Of a stretch of 64,000 bases of DNA, positions 17,661 to 25,755 are shown one piece after another. The DNA is taken from NCBI RefSeq assembly GCF_003999975.1, contig NZ_RJAC01000011.1, forward strand, positions 186,001 to 250,000, given 5' to 3'. The position numbers and the translations under genes were made by a program. Position 1 is the first letter of the stretch. The number at the start of each line of letters is the position of its first letter. The notes below the pieces were generated by a model, which did not search any database, was not told the origin of the DNA, and saw only the letters and a list, made by a program, of their open reading frames with translations. Source of the DNA: Actinoplanes solisilvae (GTDB taxonomy: Bacteria; Actinomycetota; Actinomycetes; Mycobacteriales; Micromonosporaceae).

Positions 17661-18723
17661 GGGCCGCGAGATCGGCTCGGAGTTTCACTGGGACCCGGCC
17701 CTCCTGCTCACCGTGGCGCGGGAGGGCCACCTCCCGGCCGGGCACCAGCTCTTCGCGACCGGCTGCGGTGCGATGAGCGCGCTGCTGCGCCGGCTCGCCC
17801 AGCCCGGCCGGCTGCACGTCCCGTCGTTCTTCTGCATGGGCGTCGCCGAGGCGTTGAGCGCCGACATGCCGCTCGCCTGGTACCGGCACCGGCCCGACGG
17901 GCGCGGACCGCGGTTCGAGACCCTGCGTGCCCGCCCCGGCGACGTGGTGCTGGCCCAGAACCTGTTCGGCCGCGACGACGGCGAAGCCTGGCACGACTGG
18001 ATCGACGCGAACCCCGACGTGATCGTCGTCGAGGACCACTCGCACGACCCGTTCGGTCCGTGGGCAGAGTCGAGCACCGCCCCCTACGCCGTGGCGTCGC
18101 TGCGCAAGACCCTGCCTCTGCCCGACGGTGGTCTGCTGTGGTCGCCGCGCGGCCTGCCGGTGCCCGCCCCAGCCGGTGAGCCGAGCACCGGCGCCCATCT
18201 GAAGCTGACCGCGATGCTGCTCAAGTCCGCGTGGCTCGACGGCCGCCCGATCGCCAAGGAGACCTTCCGCGAGTTGCAGGGGCGGGGCGAGCAGACCCTG
18301 CTGGGCAGTGCCGGCCCGCCGAGCGAGTTCACCGCGGCCGTGCTGCCGGTGCTCAACATCGCCCGCGTGCGCACGGCGAGCACGCGCAACGCCCGCGCCC
18401 TGTCAGCCCTCCTCGGCCTGGAGTGCGACGTGCCGCGCGGCGCGGCGCCGTTCCGGGTGCAACTGCTCTGCCCCGACGAGCAGTCGCGCGACGACCTGCT
18501 GCGTCATCTCGCCGGCCACGGCATCTTCGCGCCCGTGCACTGGCGGCAGGATCGCGGCGGAGTGTGGAGCGGCGACGAGGAATCAGCCGAGCTGGCCGAC
18601 CGCATCCTGACCGTGCCCGTCGACCACCGCTGCGGACCGGCCGACGTCCACCGCGCCGCCCAGGTGCTCGGCGGGAAGCCGGCGCGCTCGACGAAACCGA
18701 GGCCCTTGGCCGCCCAAAGATGA
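17650..18723 (+). CDS. DegT/DnrJ-like PLP-dependent protein of the exopolysaccharide locus
   Basis: About 357 residues with features of a fold-type I PLP enzyme: GHQLFATGCGAMSALLRRL for phosphate binding, VIVVEDHSHDPFGPWA carrying the ring-contacting acid and SLRKTLPLPDGGLLW with the likely Schiff-base Lys153. It is shorter and more divergent than sugar aminotransferases such as the one at 28688, so substrate and even activity are uncertain. Start is uncertain: GTG 17650 overlaps the preceding gene by 11 bases and lies just before conserved IGSEFHWDP; GTG 17620 has a better-spaced GAGGA. It ends the + operon and faces the convergent operon. Confidence 0.65.
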   Translation: MRPEGREIGSEFHWDPALLLTVAREGHLPAGHQLFATGCGAMSALLRRLAQPGRLHVPSFFCMGVAEALSADMPLAWYRHRPDGRGPRFETLRARPGDVVLAQNLFGRDDGEAWHDWIDANPDVIVVEDHSHDPFGPWAESSTAPYAVASLRKTLPLPDGGLLWSPRGLPVPAPAGEPSTGAHLKLTAMLLKSAWLDGRPIAKETFRELQGRGEQTLLGSAGPPSEFTAAVLPVLNIARVRTASTRNARALSALLGLECDVPRGAAPFRVQLLCPDEQSRDDLLRHLAGHGIFAPVHWRQDRGGVWSGDEESAELADRILTVPVDHRCGPADVHRAAQVLGGKPARSTKPRPLAAQR

Positions 18724-18741
18724 AGCGGCCCGCACGGTGAT

Positions 18742-18822
18742 GCGTCCGCACGGGGAGGCGCCGACGGTGTGAGGCGTCCGCACGGCGAGGCGCCGACGCG
18801 GTGAGGCGGTCGGCGCGGTGAG
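18742..18822. repeat. Short degenerate tandem repeat between convergent operons
   Basis: The 132-base gap holds imperfect copies of a roughly 32-base unit with the core GAGGCGCCGACG (about 18757 and 18788), joined by TGAGGCG and GCACGG blocks. It has no coding potential. It precedes the terminator hairpin and may be a product of slippage in GC-rich DNA. Confidence 0.4.
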
Positions 18823-18849
18823 GCGGCCCGGCCGGGAGGGCCGGGCCGC
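18823..18849. terminator. Hairpin terminator between convergent operons
   Basis: Perfect 11-base stem GCGGCCCGGCC / GGCCGGGCCGC with a five-base loop, in the gap between the stop of the DegT-like gene and the stop of the FemAB-like gene. There is no T-run on either side, as is common in actinomycetes. The symmetry allows it to act on both operons. Confidence 0.6.
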
Positions 18850-18855
18850 GCCGGT

Positions 18856-19860
18856 TCAACGGTAGGGCGGGAACCGCCCCGTCAAGGACTCCGGCGTGGG
18901 CACGCCGGCCAGTTTCTCGAAGGAGCGCGGGTCGGTGATGACCCGCCAGGTGTGGAACTCGTGCCGTCCCGAACCGAACTGGGACTTGTAGCGGAACAGC
19001 GAGTCGGCCGACCCGCCCACCCCGCCGCCGAGGTGATAGACCGTGTTGCCGCGCGCGCGGCCCCACAGCCGCACCTCGTGGTAGAGCAGCTTGTCGGCGT
19101 AGTGCACCGGAGCGTCCGAGGTGGACTGCAGGTGCGTGTGCATCAGGCCCGCGTACTCGAAGAAGAGATTGCCGCCGAGAACCCGGTCGCCATTGACCGC
19201 CACGGCGAGGTGTACGTGGTCGCGCAGGGCGGTGCGCAACCGGTGGAAGTGGTCGTGGCCGAAGAAGTAGAACTCGTCGGCCCCCACGCGGCGCATGGTG
19301 GCGTGGTACGTGTCGATCCAGTCGCTATAGAGATCCCAGTCGTCGAAGACGATCTCGACGCCTGCTCGTTTCGCCTTGTTGATCTGATTGCGGTGGCTGC
19401 GGTGCGTCTGGGACCACAGTTCGTCCGCGGTTTGGGTCAGGTCCATCGAGACCGTCTCTCCGTGCTGCACCACCGTGCCCGCCCCCGCCAGGGCTTCGCG
19501 GTGGAGCGGCAGCAGCGGATGGAGCCGCGCGAACGCGGTGACCACCCCCTGGGTGCAGAGGAGTTCGGTCATCGCGCCGGCCGCGCGGGACCAGAAGGCA
19601 GAGTCGTGACTGCCGACGGGGCCGGGATAGCCGTAGGGGGAGGTCGCGTCCTGCAGGTCGGTGTCGGGCACCGGCCTGAGCAGCAGGGGAACCAGAAGGA
19701 CGCGTCCTGCCTCGGCATATCGGAAGGCCACCGGAGTGCCGCCGGTCAGGCCGGCGTCGAGCCGCACGTACTCAGGGGTGTGGTAGATGTCATGCCGGAC
19801 CCGGGCAAGAGCCTCCATCCATGCCGGGTCCTGGGGTGACAGCAGTGCGGCATCGGCCAT
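18856..19860 (-). CDS. FemAB/GNAT-fold acyltransferase-like protein (paralogue A)
   Basis: A 334-residue member of the FemAB-like/acetyltransferase_6 group, whose known members move amino acids from aminoacyl-tRNA or acyl groups to a cell-envelope acceptor. Conserved blocks: TSPYGYPGPV, HGETVSMDLT, LWSQTHRSHRNQINKAKRAG (positive face expected to bind tRNA or CoA), NLFFEYAGLMHTHL and YHLGGGVGG. ATG 19860 is chosen because AGGAGG (19867-19872) is six bases upstream; the in-frame TTG at 19866 touches that site. Last gene of the ten-gene - operon. It closely matches the protein at 21094-22107, from which it is separated by a FAD monooxygenase. Confidence 0.75.
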   Translation of the reverse strand: MADAALLSPQDPAWMEALARVRHDIYHTPEYVRLDAGLTGGTPVAFRYAEAGRVLLVPLLLRPVPDTDLQDATSPYGYPGPVGSHDSAFWSRAAGAMTELLCTQGVVTAFARLHPLLPLHREALAGAGTVVQHGETVSMDLTQTADELWSQTHRSHRNQINKAKRAGVEIVFDDWDLYSDWIDTYHATMRRVGADEFYFFGHDHFHRLRTALRDHVHLAVAVNGDRVLGGNLFFEYAGLMHTHLQSTSDAPVHYADKLLYHEVRLWGRARGNTVYHLGGGVGGSADSLFRYKSQFGSGRHEFHTWRVITDPRSFEKLAGVPTPESLTGRFPPYR

Positions 19861-19862
19861 AG

Positions 19863-21080
19863 TCAACCTCCTGTGGGTAGGGGCGCCGCCCGGGTGGCGG
19901 GCGCCGGGTCACCGGGGCGGCGACGACGGGCCCGGCTCCACCTGCGCGCGCTCAACGCCCGCCGCAGCAGGGCGCGGGTGACCGAGCGTTGCGTGCTCAG
20001 GTGCAGCAGGTACCGCCACAATGGATACTCGCCGCGCCGGTCGGACAGCGCGTAGGAGAATCGGATCGACGGCAGATCAGCGTATTCGGGCATTCTTTCG
20101 AACCATTCGCTGCTGGCCTGCGCGGCCCGCTGCAGCGGGGCGAGGGCGGCGCGGCGCCGGTGTTCGTAACGTTCGAGGGCCGGCGCGAGCGGGCCGTCGG
20201 AGGCTTCGGCGAGCGCGTCGGCCAGGGCCATCGCGTCCTGCATGGCCAGTTTGGTGCCCGAGCCGATGGCGAAGTGCGTCGTGTGCGCGGCGTCGCCCAT
20301 CAGAACGACGTTGCCGTTGTCCCACCGCTGGTTGGTGACGCGGCGGAAGTTCATCCAGCCCGAGCCGCGGTCAACGAGCGGCTGCCCGTCGAGGTGGGCG
20401 GCGAAGATGGTCTCGAGCCGGGCGGTGCCGGCGGCGGGGTCGAGCCGGTCGAGCTCGAGCCCGGCCCAGGTCTCGGGGGTGCACTCGACGATGAACGTGC
20501 TGGTGTTGTCGTCGAACGGGTAGGCGTGGTACCAGATCCAGCCCGCGTGGGTCTGCTCGAAGCCGAACGTGAAGGTGCGGAAGACGTGCGGGGTGCCGAG
20601 CCAGGTGTACCTGTTGCGCCCGGTCGCGATCTCGGTGCCGAAGTGCTCGGCGTCGAGCGACCGCAGACTGCTGCCGGCGCCGTCGCAGGCGACTACCAGA
20701 TCAGCGTCGGGCGGGGAGACCGCGTCGTCCGAGAACCGTACGTCGACGCCCAGCTCGACCGCGCGCGCCGTCAGGATCTGCAGCATCCGGTGCCGTCCGA
20801 GGCTGAACCCGTACCCGGCGAGGTGGGTCACCTCTTTGCCGGTGGCCCGCACCTCGTACTCGTCCCACTTGCAGGCGGCCCGCCAGAGACGCCCGGCGCT
20901 GACCGGGTCGTAGTGGAACAGGTCGTCGAGCAGGTCGTCCCAGAAGACCACGCCCCAGCCGTACGTGACACCCGGCGGGTTGCGTTCCAGCACGGTGACC
21001 TCGTTCGCGGGGTTCGCGAGCTTGGCCAGCACCGCGAAGTACAGACCGGCGGGGCCACCGCCGACACACGTGATCCGCAT
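19863..21080 (-). CDS. FAD-dependent aromatic monooxygenase-like protein
   Basis: A 405-residue group A flavoprotein hydroxylase. The N-terminal dinucleotide motif VGGGPAGLYFAVLAKL and the second FAD motif NVVLMGDAAHTTHFAIGSGTKLAMQDAMALADAL are intact. The FAIGSGTKLAM wording is that of salicylyl-CoA/anthraniloyl-CoA hydroxylases. The substrate is unknown and no CoA ligase is nearby. ATG 21080 has AGGAGAG about eight bases upstream; longer extension overlaps the preceding gene. The last ~30 residues are Arg/Pro/Ala-rich and probably disordered. It lies 2 bases from the FemAB gene after it and 13 from the one before it. Confidence 0.8.
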   Translation of the reverse strand: MRITCVGGGPAGLYFAVLAKLANPANEVTVLERNPPGVTYGWGVVFWDDLLDDLFHYDPVSAGRLWRAACKWDEYEVRATGKEVTHLAGYGFSLGRHRMLQILTARAVELGVDVRFSDDAVSPPDADLVVACDGAGSSLRSLDAEHFGTEIATGRNRYTWLGTPHVFRTFTFGFEQTHAGWIWYHAYPFDDNTSTFIVECTPETWAGLELDRLDPAAGTARLETIFAAHLDGQPLVDRGSGWMNFRRVTNQRWDNGNVVLMGDAAHTTHFAIGSGTKLAMQDAMALADALAEASDGPLAPALERYEHRRRAALAPLQRAAQASSEWFERMPEYADLPSIRFSYALSDRRGEYPLWRYLLHLSTQRSVTRALLRRALSARRWSRARRRRPGDPAPATRAAPLPTGG

Positions 21081-21093
21081 GGCGCGCGCTCTC

Positions 21094-22107
21094 CTAACGG
21101 TAGGGCGGGAAGGTGCCGGATTCGTCGTTGTCCCGGCCGCGGTCGCTGACCAGTTCGTCGTACGCGGGCCGGTCGGCCACGACCCGCCAGGTGTGGAACG
21201 AATGCCGCCGCGGCGAGAACCCGGCCTTGTAGGAGAAGAGCGAGTCCTCCTCGCCGCCCTTGCCGCCGCCGAGGTGGAAGACGGTGTCGCCGCGCGCCTT
21301 GCACCAGCGGCGAACCTCGTCGTACAGCATCTCGTCGGCGTACCGCTTCGGCGCGCGCCGCGTCGACGAGACGTAGCCGGTCGCGATGCCGTGGTGCTCG
21401 AAGAACGTGTTGCCCCCGACCACCTCGCCGTCCTCGAGCGCGACGGCCAGGTGCATGCGATCGCCCATCGCCTCGTGCATGGCGACCAGATGCTCGTGAC
21501 TGAAGAAGTAGTACGAGGTGGCGCCGACCCGCCGCATGTTGTCGTGGTAGACCTCGACCCAATCACCGAGCCTGTCCCAGTCGTCGAAGACCACCTCGGT
21601 GCCGGCCCGTCGCGCCCGGTTGATGTGGTTGCGGTGGTCGCTGCGGGTCTGCGACCACATCTCGTCGAGGCTGACCGTCAGGTCCATCGACACGGTCTCG
21701 CCGTGGTGTACCATCGTGCCGAAGTTGCCCAGAACCGCGGGCGGCGCCGGCAGCAGCGGGTGCATGCGGACGAACGCGGTGACGATGCCCGCCCCGCGCA
21801 ACGTCTCGAGCATGGCTACGCAGGCCCGTTCCCAGAAGTCGCGATCGCCGGGCATGGCGTCGCTGACCGGGCCCGGGTATCCGTACGGCGAGATCGCGTC
21901 GCGCAGACCGGTGCCCGGGATCTCGCGCAGGATCAGCGGCAGCAGGAGCTGGCGGTTGCCGTCGGAATACCAGAACGCGGACGGCGTCCCCGAGTAGAGG
22001 GCCGCGTCGAGCGTGACGTAGCCGGGCAGGTGGTAGGTGTCGTGCCGGGTGCGGTGCAGGGCTTCCTTCCATTCCCGGGCCGCCGGTCCCACGAGCGCTG
22101 CGGTCAT
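21094..22107 (-). CDS. FemAB/GNAT-fold acyltransferase-like protein (paralogue B)
   Basis: A 337-residue paralogue of the 18856-19860 product, sharing ISPYGYPGPV, HHGETVSMDLT, MWSQTRSDHRNHINRARRAG, FHLGGGKGGEEDSLFSYKAGF and the C-terminal ending GTFPPYR. ATG 22107 is preceded by GGAGGAG. The family is known from peptidoglycan bridge synthesis and from exopolysaccharide loci. Here it is expected to add an amino acid or acyl group to an envelope glycan or lipid carrier; that is inference. The pair probably arose by duplication and flanks the monooxygenase. Confidence 0.75.
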   Translation of the reverse strand: MTAALVGPAAREWKEALHRTRHDTYHLPGYVTLDAALYSGTPSAFWYSDGNRQLLLPLILREIPGTGLRDAISPYGYPGPVSDAMPGDRDFWERACVAMLETLRGAGIVTAFVRMHPLLPAPPAVLGNFGTMVHHGETVSMDLTVSLDEMWSQTRSDHRNHINRARRAGTEVVFDDWDRLGDWVEVYHDNMRRVGATSYYFFSHEHLVAMHEAMGDRMHLAVALEDGEVVGGNTFFEHHGIATGYVSSTRRAPKRYADEMLYDEVRRWCKARGDTVFHLGGGKGGEEDSLFSYKAGFSPRRHSFHTWRVVADRPAYDELVSDRGRDNDESGTFPPYR

Positions 22108-22130
22108 CGTTCTCTCCTCCCACGTACGGC

Positions 22131-23273
22131 CTAGGGCCGCAGGATCCGCGCGTTGAGCGCCATGTTGGCGGCGAACTGGTCGTTGACGACCTTGTGACTT
22201 TCGAGGCGCTGCTGGACGGCGGGATCGGTGCGGCCGAGTTTCACGAAGCCGTCCGAGAACCACCCGTTGTCCGAGCCGCTGCCGTCGACGTAGGCCTTGT
22301 ATGTGGTACCGCTCGGCCACACGACCTTCGTCAGCAGACGCGAGAAGGCCGCCATGTCGGCTTTCGTCCAGGTCGTGCCGCGTTCGCGGGCTTCCACCAC
22401 GTACGCCATGACGCCGTTGCCGTGGCTGACGTCCTGCCCGGGCCGTGCCGCCGCGCCCCACTGGTCGCTCCAGAAATAGGCGGTCGGCTCGACCGGGCTG
22501 CGCCGCATCTGCTGTTTCAGTCCGCTGCCCTCGCCGGGCACCTGCCGGTCCACGTTCCTGATGACGGTCTGATAGCGCCGTTTGCGGGCCGCTTCGGTGG
22601 TGATCCGCGACAGGTTCAGCGCGATCAGACCCCAGTGGGCGGTCATGTGCGTCCGTTCGCGATAGATCGTCTCCTCGGGGCCGCGCGAGAACCACTTCTC
22701 GAAGACGTTCTTCTCGGCGAACGAGAGCAGCCGGTTGTAACGGGTGCGGTAGCCGCTGTTGCCGTAGATGCCCGAGTTCTCCCGCATGGCCGCGAGCAGC
22801 GCGGTGCCGTACCGCCAGAAGTAGCTCTCGTAGAGGGGCACCTCGTCGCCGTTCTCCTGCGCCGAGCGCCACCCCAGAAAGCCGCCCCGGGCCGCCGACG
22901 CCGAGGCGGTGACGTTCTCGGTGAACTGCAGGGCCCGGTCGAGGTAGCGGCGCTCGCCGGTGGCCCGGAACATCGCCACGCAGGCGTCCAGCGTGTAGGA
23001 GAGCTCGTAGTGGTCCCAGCTGTCCTTCGAGCGGCTCAGCGGGATGGCGTTGCGGGCCTGGAAGTCCCAGCCGTTCAGGAAGATGCCGGCCCAGTAGCTG
23101 ACCGGTCTGAGCTTGGCGGCGGCGACGGCCAGCTCGGGGCCGGAAGGTTCGGGGACGGGGACGGGCTGGGGGCTGAGGGCGCTGGTGACGTCGTCCTCGC
23201 CCGCGCCGCAGGCGGCGGCGACTGACCCGACCGCCGCGAGCAGGACTGCGCGACGACCTATTCGAGTGTTCAT
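22131..23273 (-). CDS. Exopolysaccharide-locus lipoprotein of unknown function (helical-toroid-like)
   Basis: A 380-residue exported protein. The N-terminus NTRIGRRAVLLAAVGSVAAAC has a twin arginine, a hydrophobic stretch and a lipobox with Cys22 as the lipidated residue. The mature part is rich in aromatic helices (SWDHYELSYTLDACVAMFRATGERRYLDRALQF, SHGNGVMAYVVEARERG) like the alpha/alpha toroids of polysaccharide lyases and glycosidases, but I see no recognised catalytic motif. GGAGG lies seven bases before the ATG. It overlaps the polymerase gene by four bases, so a role in processing or anchoring the glycan is plausible but unproven. Confidence 0.6.
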   Translation of the reverse strand: MNTRIGRRAVLLAAVGSVAAACGAGEDDVTSALSPQPVPVPEPSGPELAVAAAKLRPVSYWAGIFLNGWDFQARNAIPLSRSKDSWDHYELSYTLDACVAMFRATGERRYLDRALQFTENVTASASAARGGFLGWRSAQENGDEVPLYESYFWRYGTALLAAMRENSGIYGNSGYRTRYNRLLSFAEKNVFEKWFSRGPEETIYRERTHMTAHWGLIALNLSRITTEAARKRRYQTVIRNVDRQVPGEGSGLKQQMRRSPVEPTAYFWSDQWGAAARPGQDVSHGNGVMAYVVEARERGTTWTKADMAAFSRLLTKVVWPSGTTYKAYVDGSGSDNGWFSDGFVKLGRTDPAVQQRLESHKVVNDQFAANMALNARILRP

Positions 23274-24478
23274 GGTGTTACCTCCTCAAGGGCGCGCGAC
23301 GGTGCCGGCACCGTCGCGGCCGCAGCCGCCATCGCCATGAACAGCCAGGCGAGGCGGGAGTCGTAATAGTCGCCGGAGAACAAACTGCTCAACCCCACGA
23401 AGACGGCGGCGGCGACGGCCAGGCCGGTGAGCTGGGGGCGGTGCCCGCCACCGCGAACGGTGGCCGTCCAGAGCAGGACGGCCGAGGCGAGCAGACCGAG
23501 ACCGATGAGGCCTCCCTCGGCAGCGACGCCGAGCACGTAATTGTGGGGGTATTCGACGAACTGGTTGACGCCGATCAGTCCGTAGAAGCCGTCGAGACCG
23601 GCCCCGGCGATCGGATGGTCAACAGCGAGCTGCCAGGCCGCCGCCCAGATGTCGGTGCGGTCGGAGAGGTAGCGCTCCTGGACGGTCTGTTCGACGAACC
23701 GCTCCTGGAACAGGTTGGTGAAGGCGGGTGGCGCGAACGCCCAGACCGCGGCGACGGCGACGGTCAGGAAGGCGAGGGCGCCGACTATCGTGCCGGAGCG
23801 CAGCTTGCGACGCAGCTTGAGCAGCGCGACACCACCGACGACGATGCCGGCGAGGAGCCCGGCCCGCGAGCCGGAGAGCACGGCGGCGAGCATGAACAGC
23901 GGGGTGACCAGCAGCGGCAGGATGCGACCGGTGGTCATGAAGAGCGCGACGGCGCTGATGATGCCGAGGATCTCGATGCGGACGAAGACGTTCGGCCCGC
24001 CGCCGAACGCGGAGTAGCGGCCCTGCTCGCCGGGGCCGTTGACGAACAGGGCGGCGAGCGCGAAGAGGATCGCGGCGACGAAGAACAGCAGGAACGCTGT
24101 TCGCACGACCCGTTCGGGATCACCCACGGCGTACACGTAGAAGGCGACGACCAGGGCGCCCATCAGCACCAGGTCGAGCGTCTGCGGCCCGACCCGGGAG
24201 GCCTGCGGTGCCCACAGGCCCGAGGCGATCTGGAAGAGGAAGAACAGCACGGTCGCGACGAGCCAGCCCTCGCGGCGCGGCGTGCTCAGGGCCGGGGGGC
24301 GGCGCGCGATGTCGACGATCAGCACGGCCAGCGCCACCAGCAGGCCGGCCACCCGCAGGTCGACCCAGGCGAGGTCGGTGTAGCCGGCGCGGTCGAGCGT
24401 GTACCGGCCGCCGATCGCGACCAGGATCATGATCAGCCCGGGGGCGAGGAAGACCGGGGGAGTGCGCAGCCAGTTCAT
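23270..24478 (-). CDS. O-antigen ligase/polymerase family protein (Wzy-like)
   Basis: A 402-residue polytopic protein with about ten to twelve hydrophobic helices. The large loop near the C-terminal third (RTDIWAAAWQLAVDHPIAGAGLDGFYGLIG then VEYPHNYVLGVAAEGGLIGLGL) is the O-antigen ligase/Wzy_C signature with a conserved His. It would polymerise lipid-linked repeats outside the membrane. Start ATG 24478 overlaps the flippase stop by four bases. Confidence 0.82.
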   Translation of the reverse strand: MNWLRTPPVFLAPGLIMILVAIGGRYTLDRAGYTDLAWVDLRVAGLLVALAVLIVDIARRPPALSTPRREGWLVATVLFFLFQIASGLWAPQASRVGPQTLDLVLMGALVVAFYVYAVGDPERVVRTAFLLFFVAAILFALAALFVNGPGEQGRYSAFGGGPNVFVRIEILGIISAVALFMTTGRILPLLVTPLFMLAAVLSGSRAGLLAGIVVGGVALLKLRRKLRSGTIVGALAFLTVAVAAVWAFAPPAFTNLFQERFVEQTVQERYLSDRTDIWAAAWQLAVDHPIAGAGLDGFYGLIGVNQFVEYPHNYVLGVAAEGGLIGLGLLASAVLLWTATVRGGGHRPQLTGLAVAAAVFVGLSSLFSGDYYDSRLAWLFMAMAAAAATVPAPSRALEEVTP

Positions 24479-25755
24479 GAACGCTCACCCGTCAGCCGGT
24501 TGGCGACCAGGGCGAAGAGCAGGCAGGACCCGTAGCCGATCAACGATCCGTACGCGGCTCCGAGGATGCCGAAGGCCGGGATGAGCGTCACGTAGGCGAC
24601 GAAGCTGACCACGAAACCGGTGATCTCGGCGGCCGAGACGAGGCTGCTGCGGCTCTTGGCGATGAGCAGGCCGAGCGTCACCCTGGACATCGCGTAGAGC
24701 CCGGCCGCGACGACCAGCGGCACCACGACGACCTTCGCGGGCGCGTAGTCGTGCCCGAAGACCGGCACGATCAGCAGGTAGAGCCCGCCCGCGGCGATCG
24801 GCGCGACGACCACGCAGTAGAGCGCGACGGCGAGCAGGATCGGGCGGGTCGGGAGGCGGCCGCCGTCGTGCTCCTGGCGCCACTTGCCGAGCTTGGCGTC
24901 GGCGTAGGCGCGCACCGGCCAGGCCAGCAGCTCGGTCATCGTGGCCACAGCCGTGTAGAGACCGAGGGCCGAGGTCGACGCGAGCGCGGGCAGGGCGAGC
25001 CGGTCGGAGCGCAGCATCGCCATGTTCGAGATCGCCGCCGGGAAGAGCGCGATGCCCTCCTTGCGGACCTGCCGGTTGCGGTCGGGCAGCAGCGGCGAGT
25101 CGGGGCCGCGCAGCCAGCGGACGAGATAGTACGAGGTGGGCAGCGTGCCGGCGACGATGTAGGCGACGATCCAGATCGCGGGCGTCGTGGTGTTCAGCCG
25201 GTAGAGCAGCACCAGCAGGCCCAGCAGCAGCAACGCCTCGGCGACCCGCGAGACCAGGAAGTCGCGCACCCGCCCGGCCGCGATCGCGATCGACCGGATC
25301 GCCAGCCCGGCCGCTTCGACCAGCGTGTACGCCGCGATCAGGCTGAACACCAGCAGCCCCGGGTTGAAGCGCTGCGGTGCGGCGAACTCGAACCCGGCCC
25401 CGATGACCAGCACGACCGAGGTAGGGATGATCAGGAGCCGGGCGTACGCACGGACGGCCGCACCCGGCGGCGCCTCGTGATAGTTGGCCACGAAGCTGCG
25501 TTCGGTGCCGAGCAGCACGAACTGGGTCGCCAGATAGACGACCTGGAGCATGAGGGCGACCTCGCCGCGGTGGGCGGGCAGCAGCGCGCGGACCATGAGG
25601 ATGTTCGCCACGAACGCGACCCCGCCGGTCAGCAGCTGGGAGGCGAAGAGCTGGACGTACGGCTCACGCAGTCGATCGAGGATCCAGGGGAGCGAACCGG
25701 GGGGCCGGGGCGGGTTCGGCCCGGCCGCGGTGGGCTCGGCCTGGAGCTCAGTCAT
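24475..25755 (-). CDS. Polysaccharide flippase (Wzx/MOP-type)
   Basis: A 426-residue membrane protein with about twelve to fourteen hydrophobic helices, opening with FASQLLTGGVAFVANILMVRALLPAHRGEVALMLQVVYLATQF, typical of Wzx repeat-unit flippases. ATG 25755 is chosen because GAGGAG lies six bases upstream; the longer in-frame start at 25881 would sit deep in the previous gene. It overlaps the chain-length/kinase-like gene by eight bases and the polymerase gene by four. Confidence 0.85.
   Translation of the reverse strand: MTELQAEPTAAGPNPPRPPGSLPWILDRLREPYVQLFASQLLTGGVAFVANILMVRALLPAHRGEVALMLQVVYLATQFVLLGTERSFVANYHEAPPGAAVRAYARLLIIPTSVVLVIGAGFEFAAPQRFNPGLLVFSLIAAYTLVEAAGLAIRSIAIAAGRVRDFLVSRVAEALLLLGLLVLLYRLNTTTPAIWIVAYIVAGTLPTSYYLVRWLRGPDSPLLPDRNRQVRKEGIALFPAAISNMAMLRSDRLALPALASTSALGLYTAVATMTELLAWPVRAYADAKLGKWRQEHDGGRLPTRPILLAVALYCVVVAPIAAGGLYLLIVPVFGHDYAPAKVVVVPLVVAAGLYAMSRVTLGLLIAKSRSSLVSAAEITGFVVSFVAYVTLIPAFGILGAAYGSLIGYGSCLLFALVANRLTGERS

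Noticed and set aside
18742..18850. CRISPR-like repeat between the convergent operons
   Set aside because: Units are short, imperfect and adjacent with no unique spacers; better described as slippage repeats plus a terminator.
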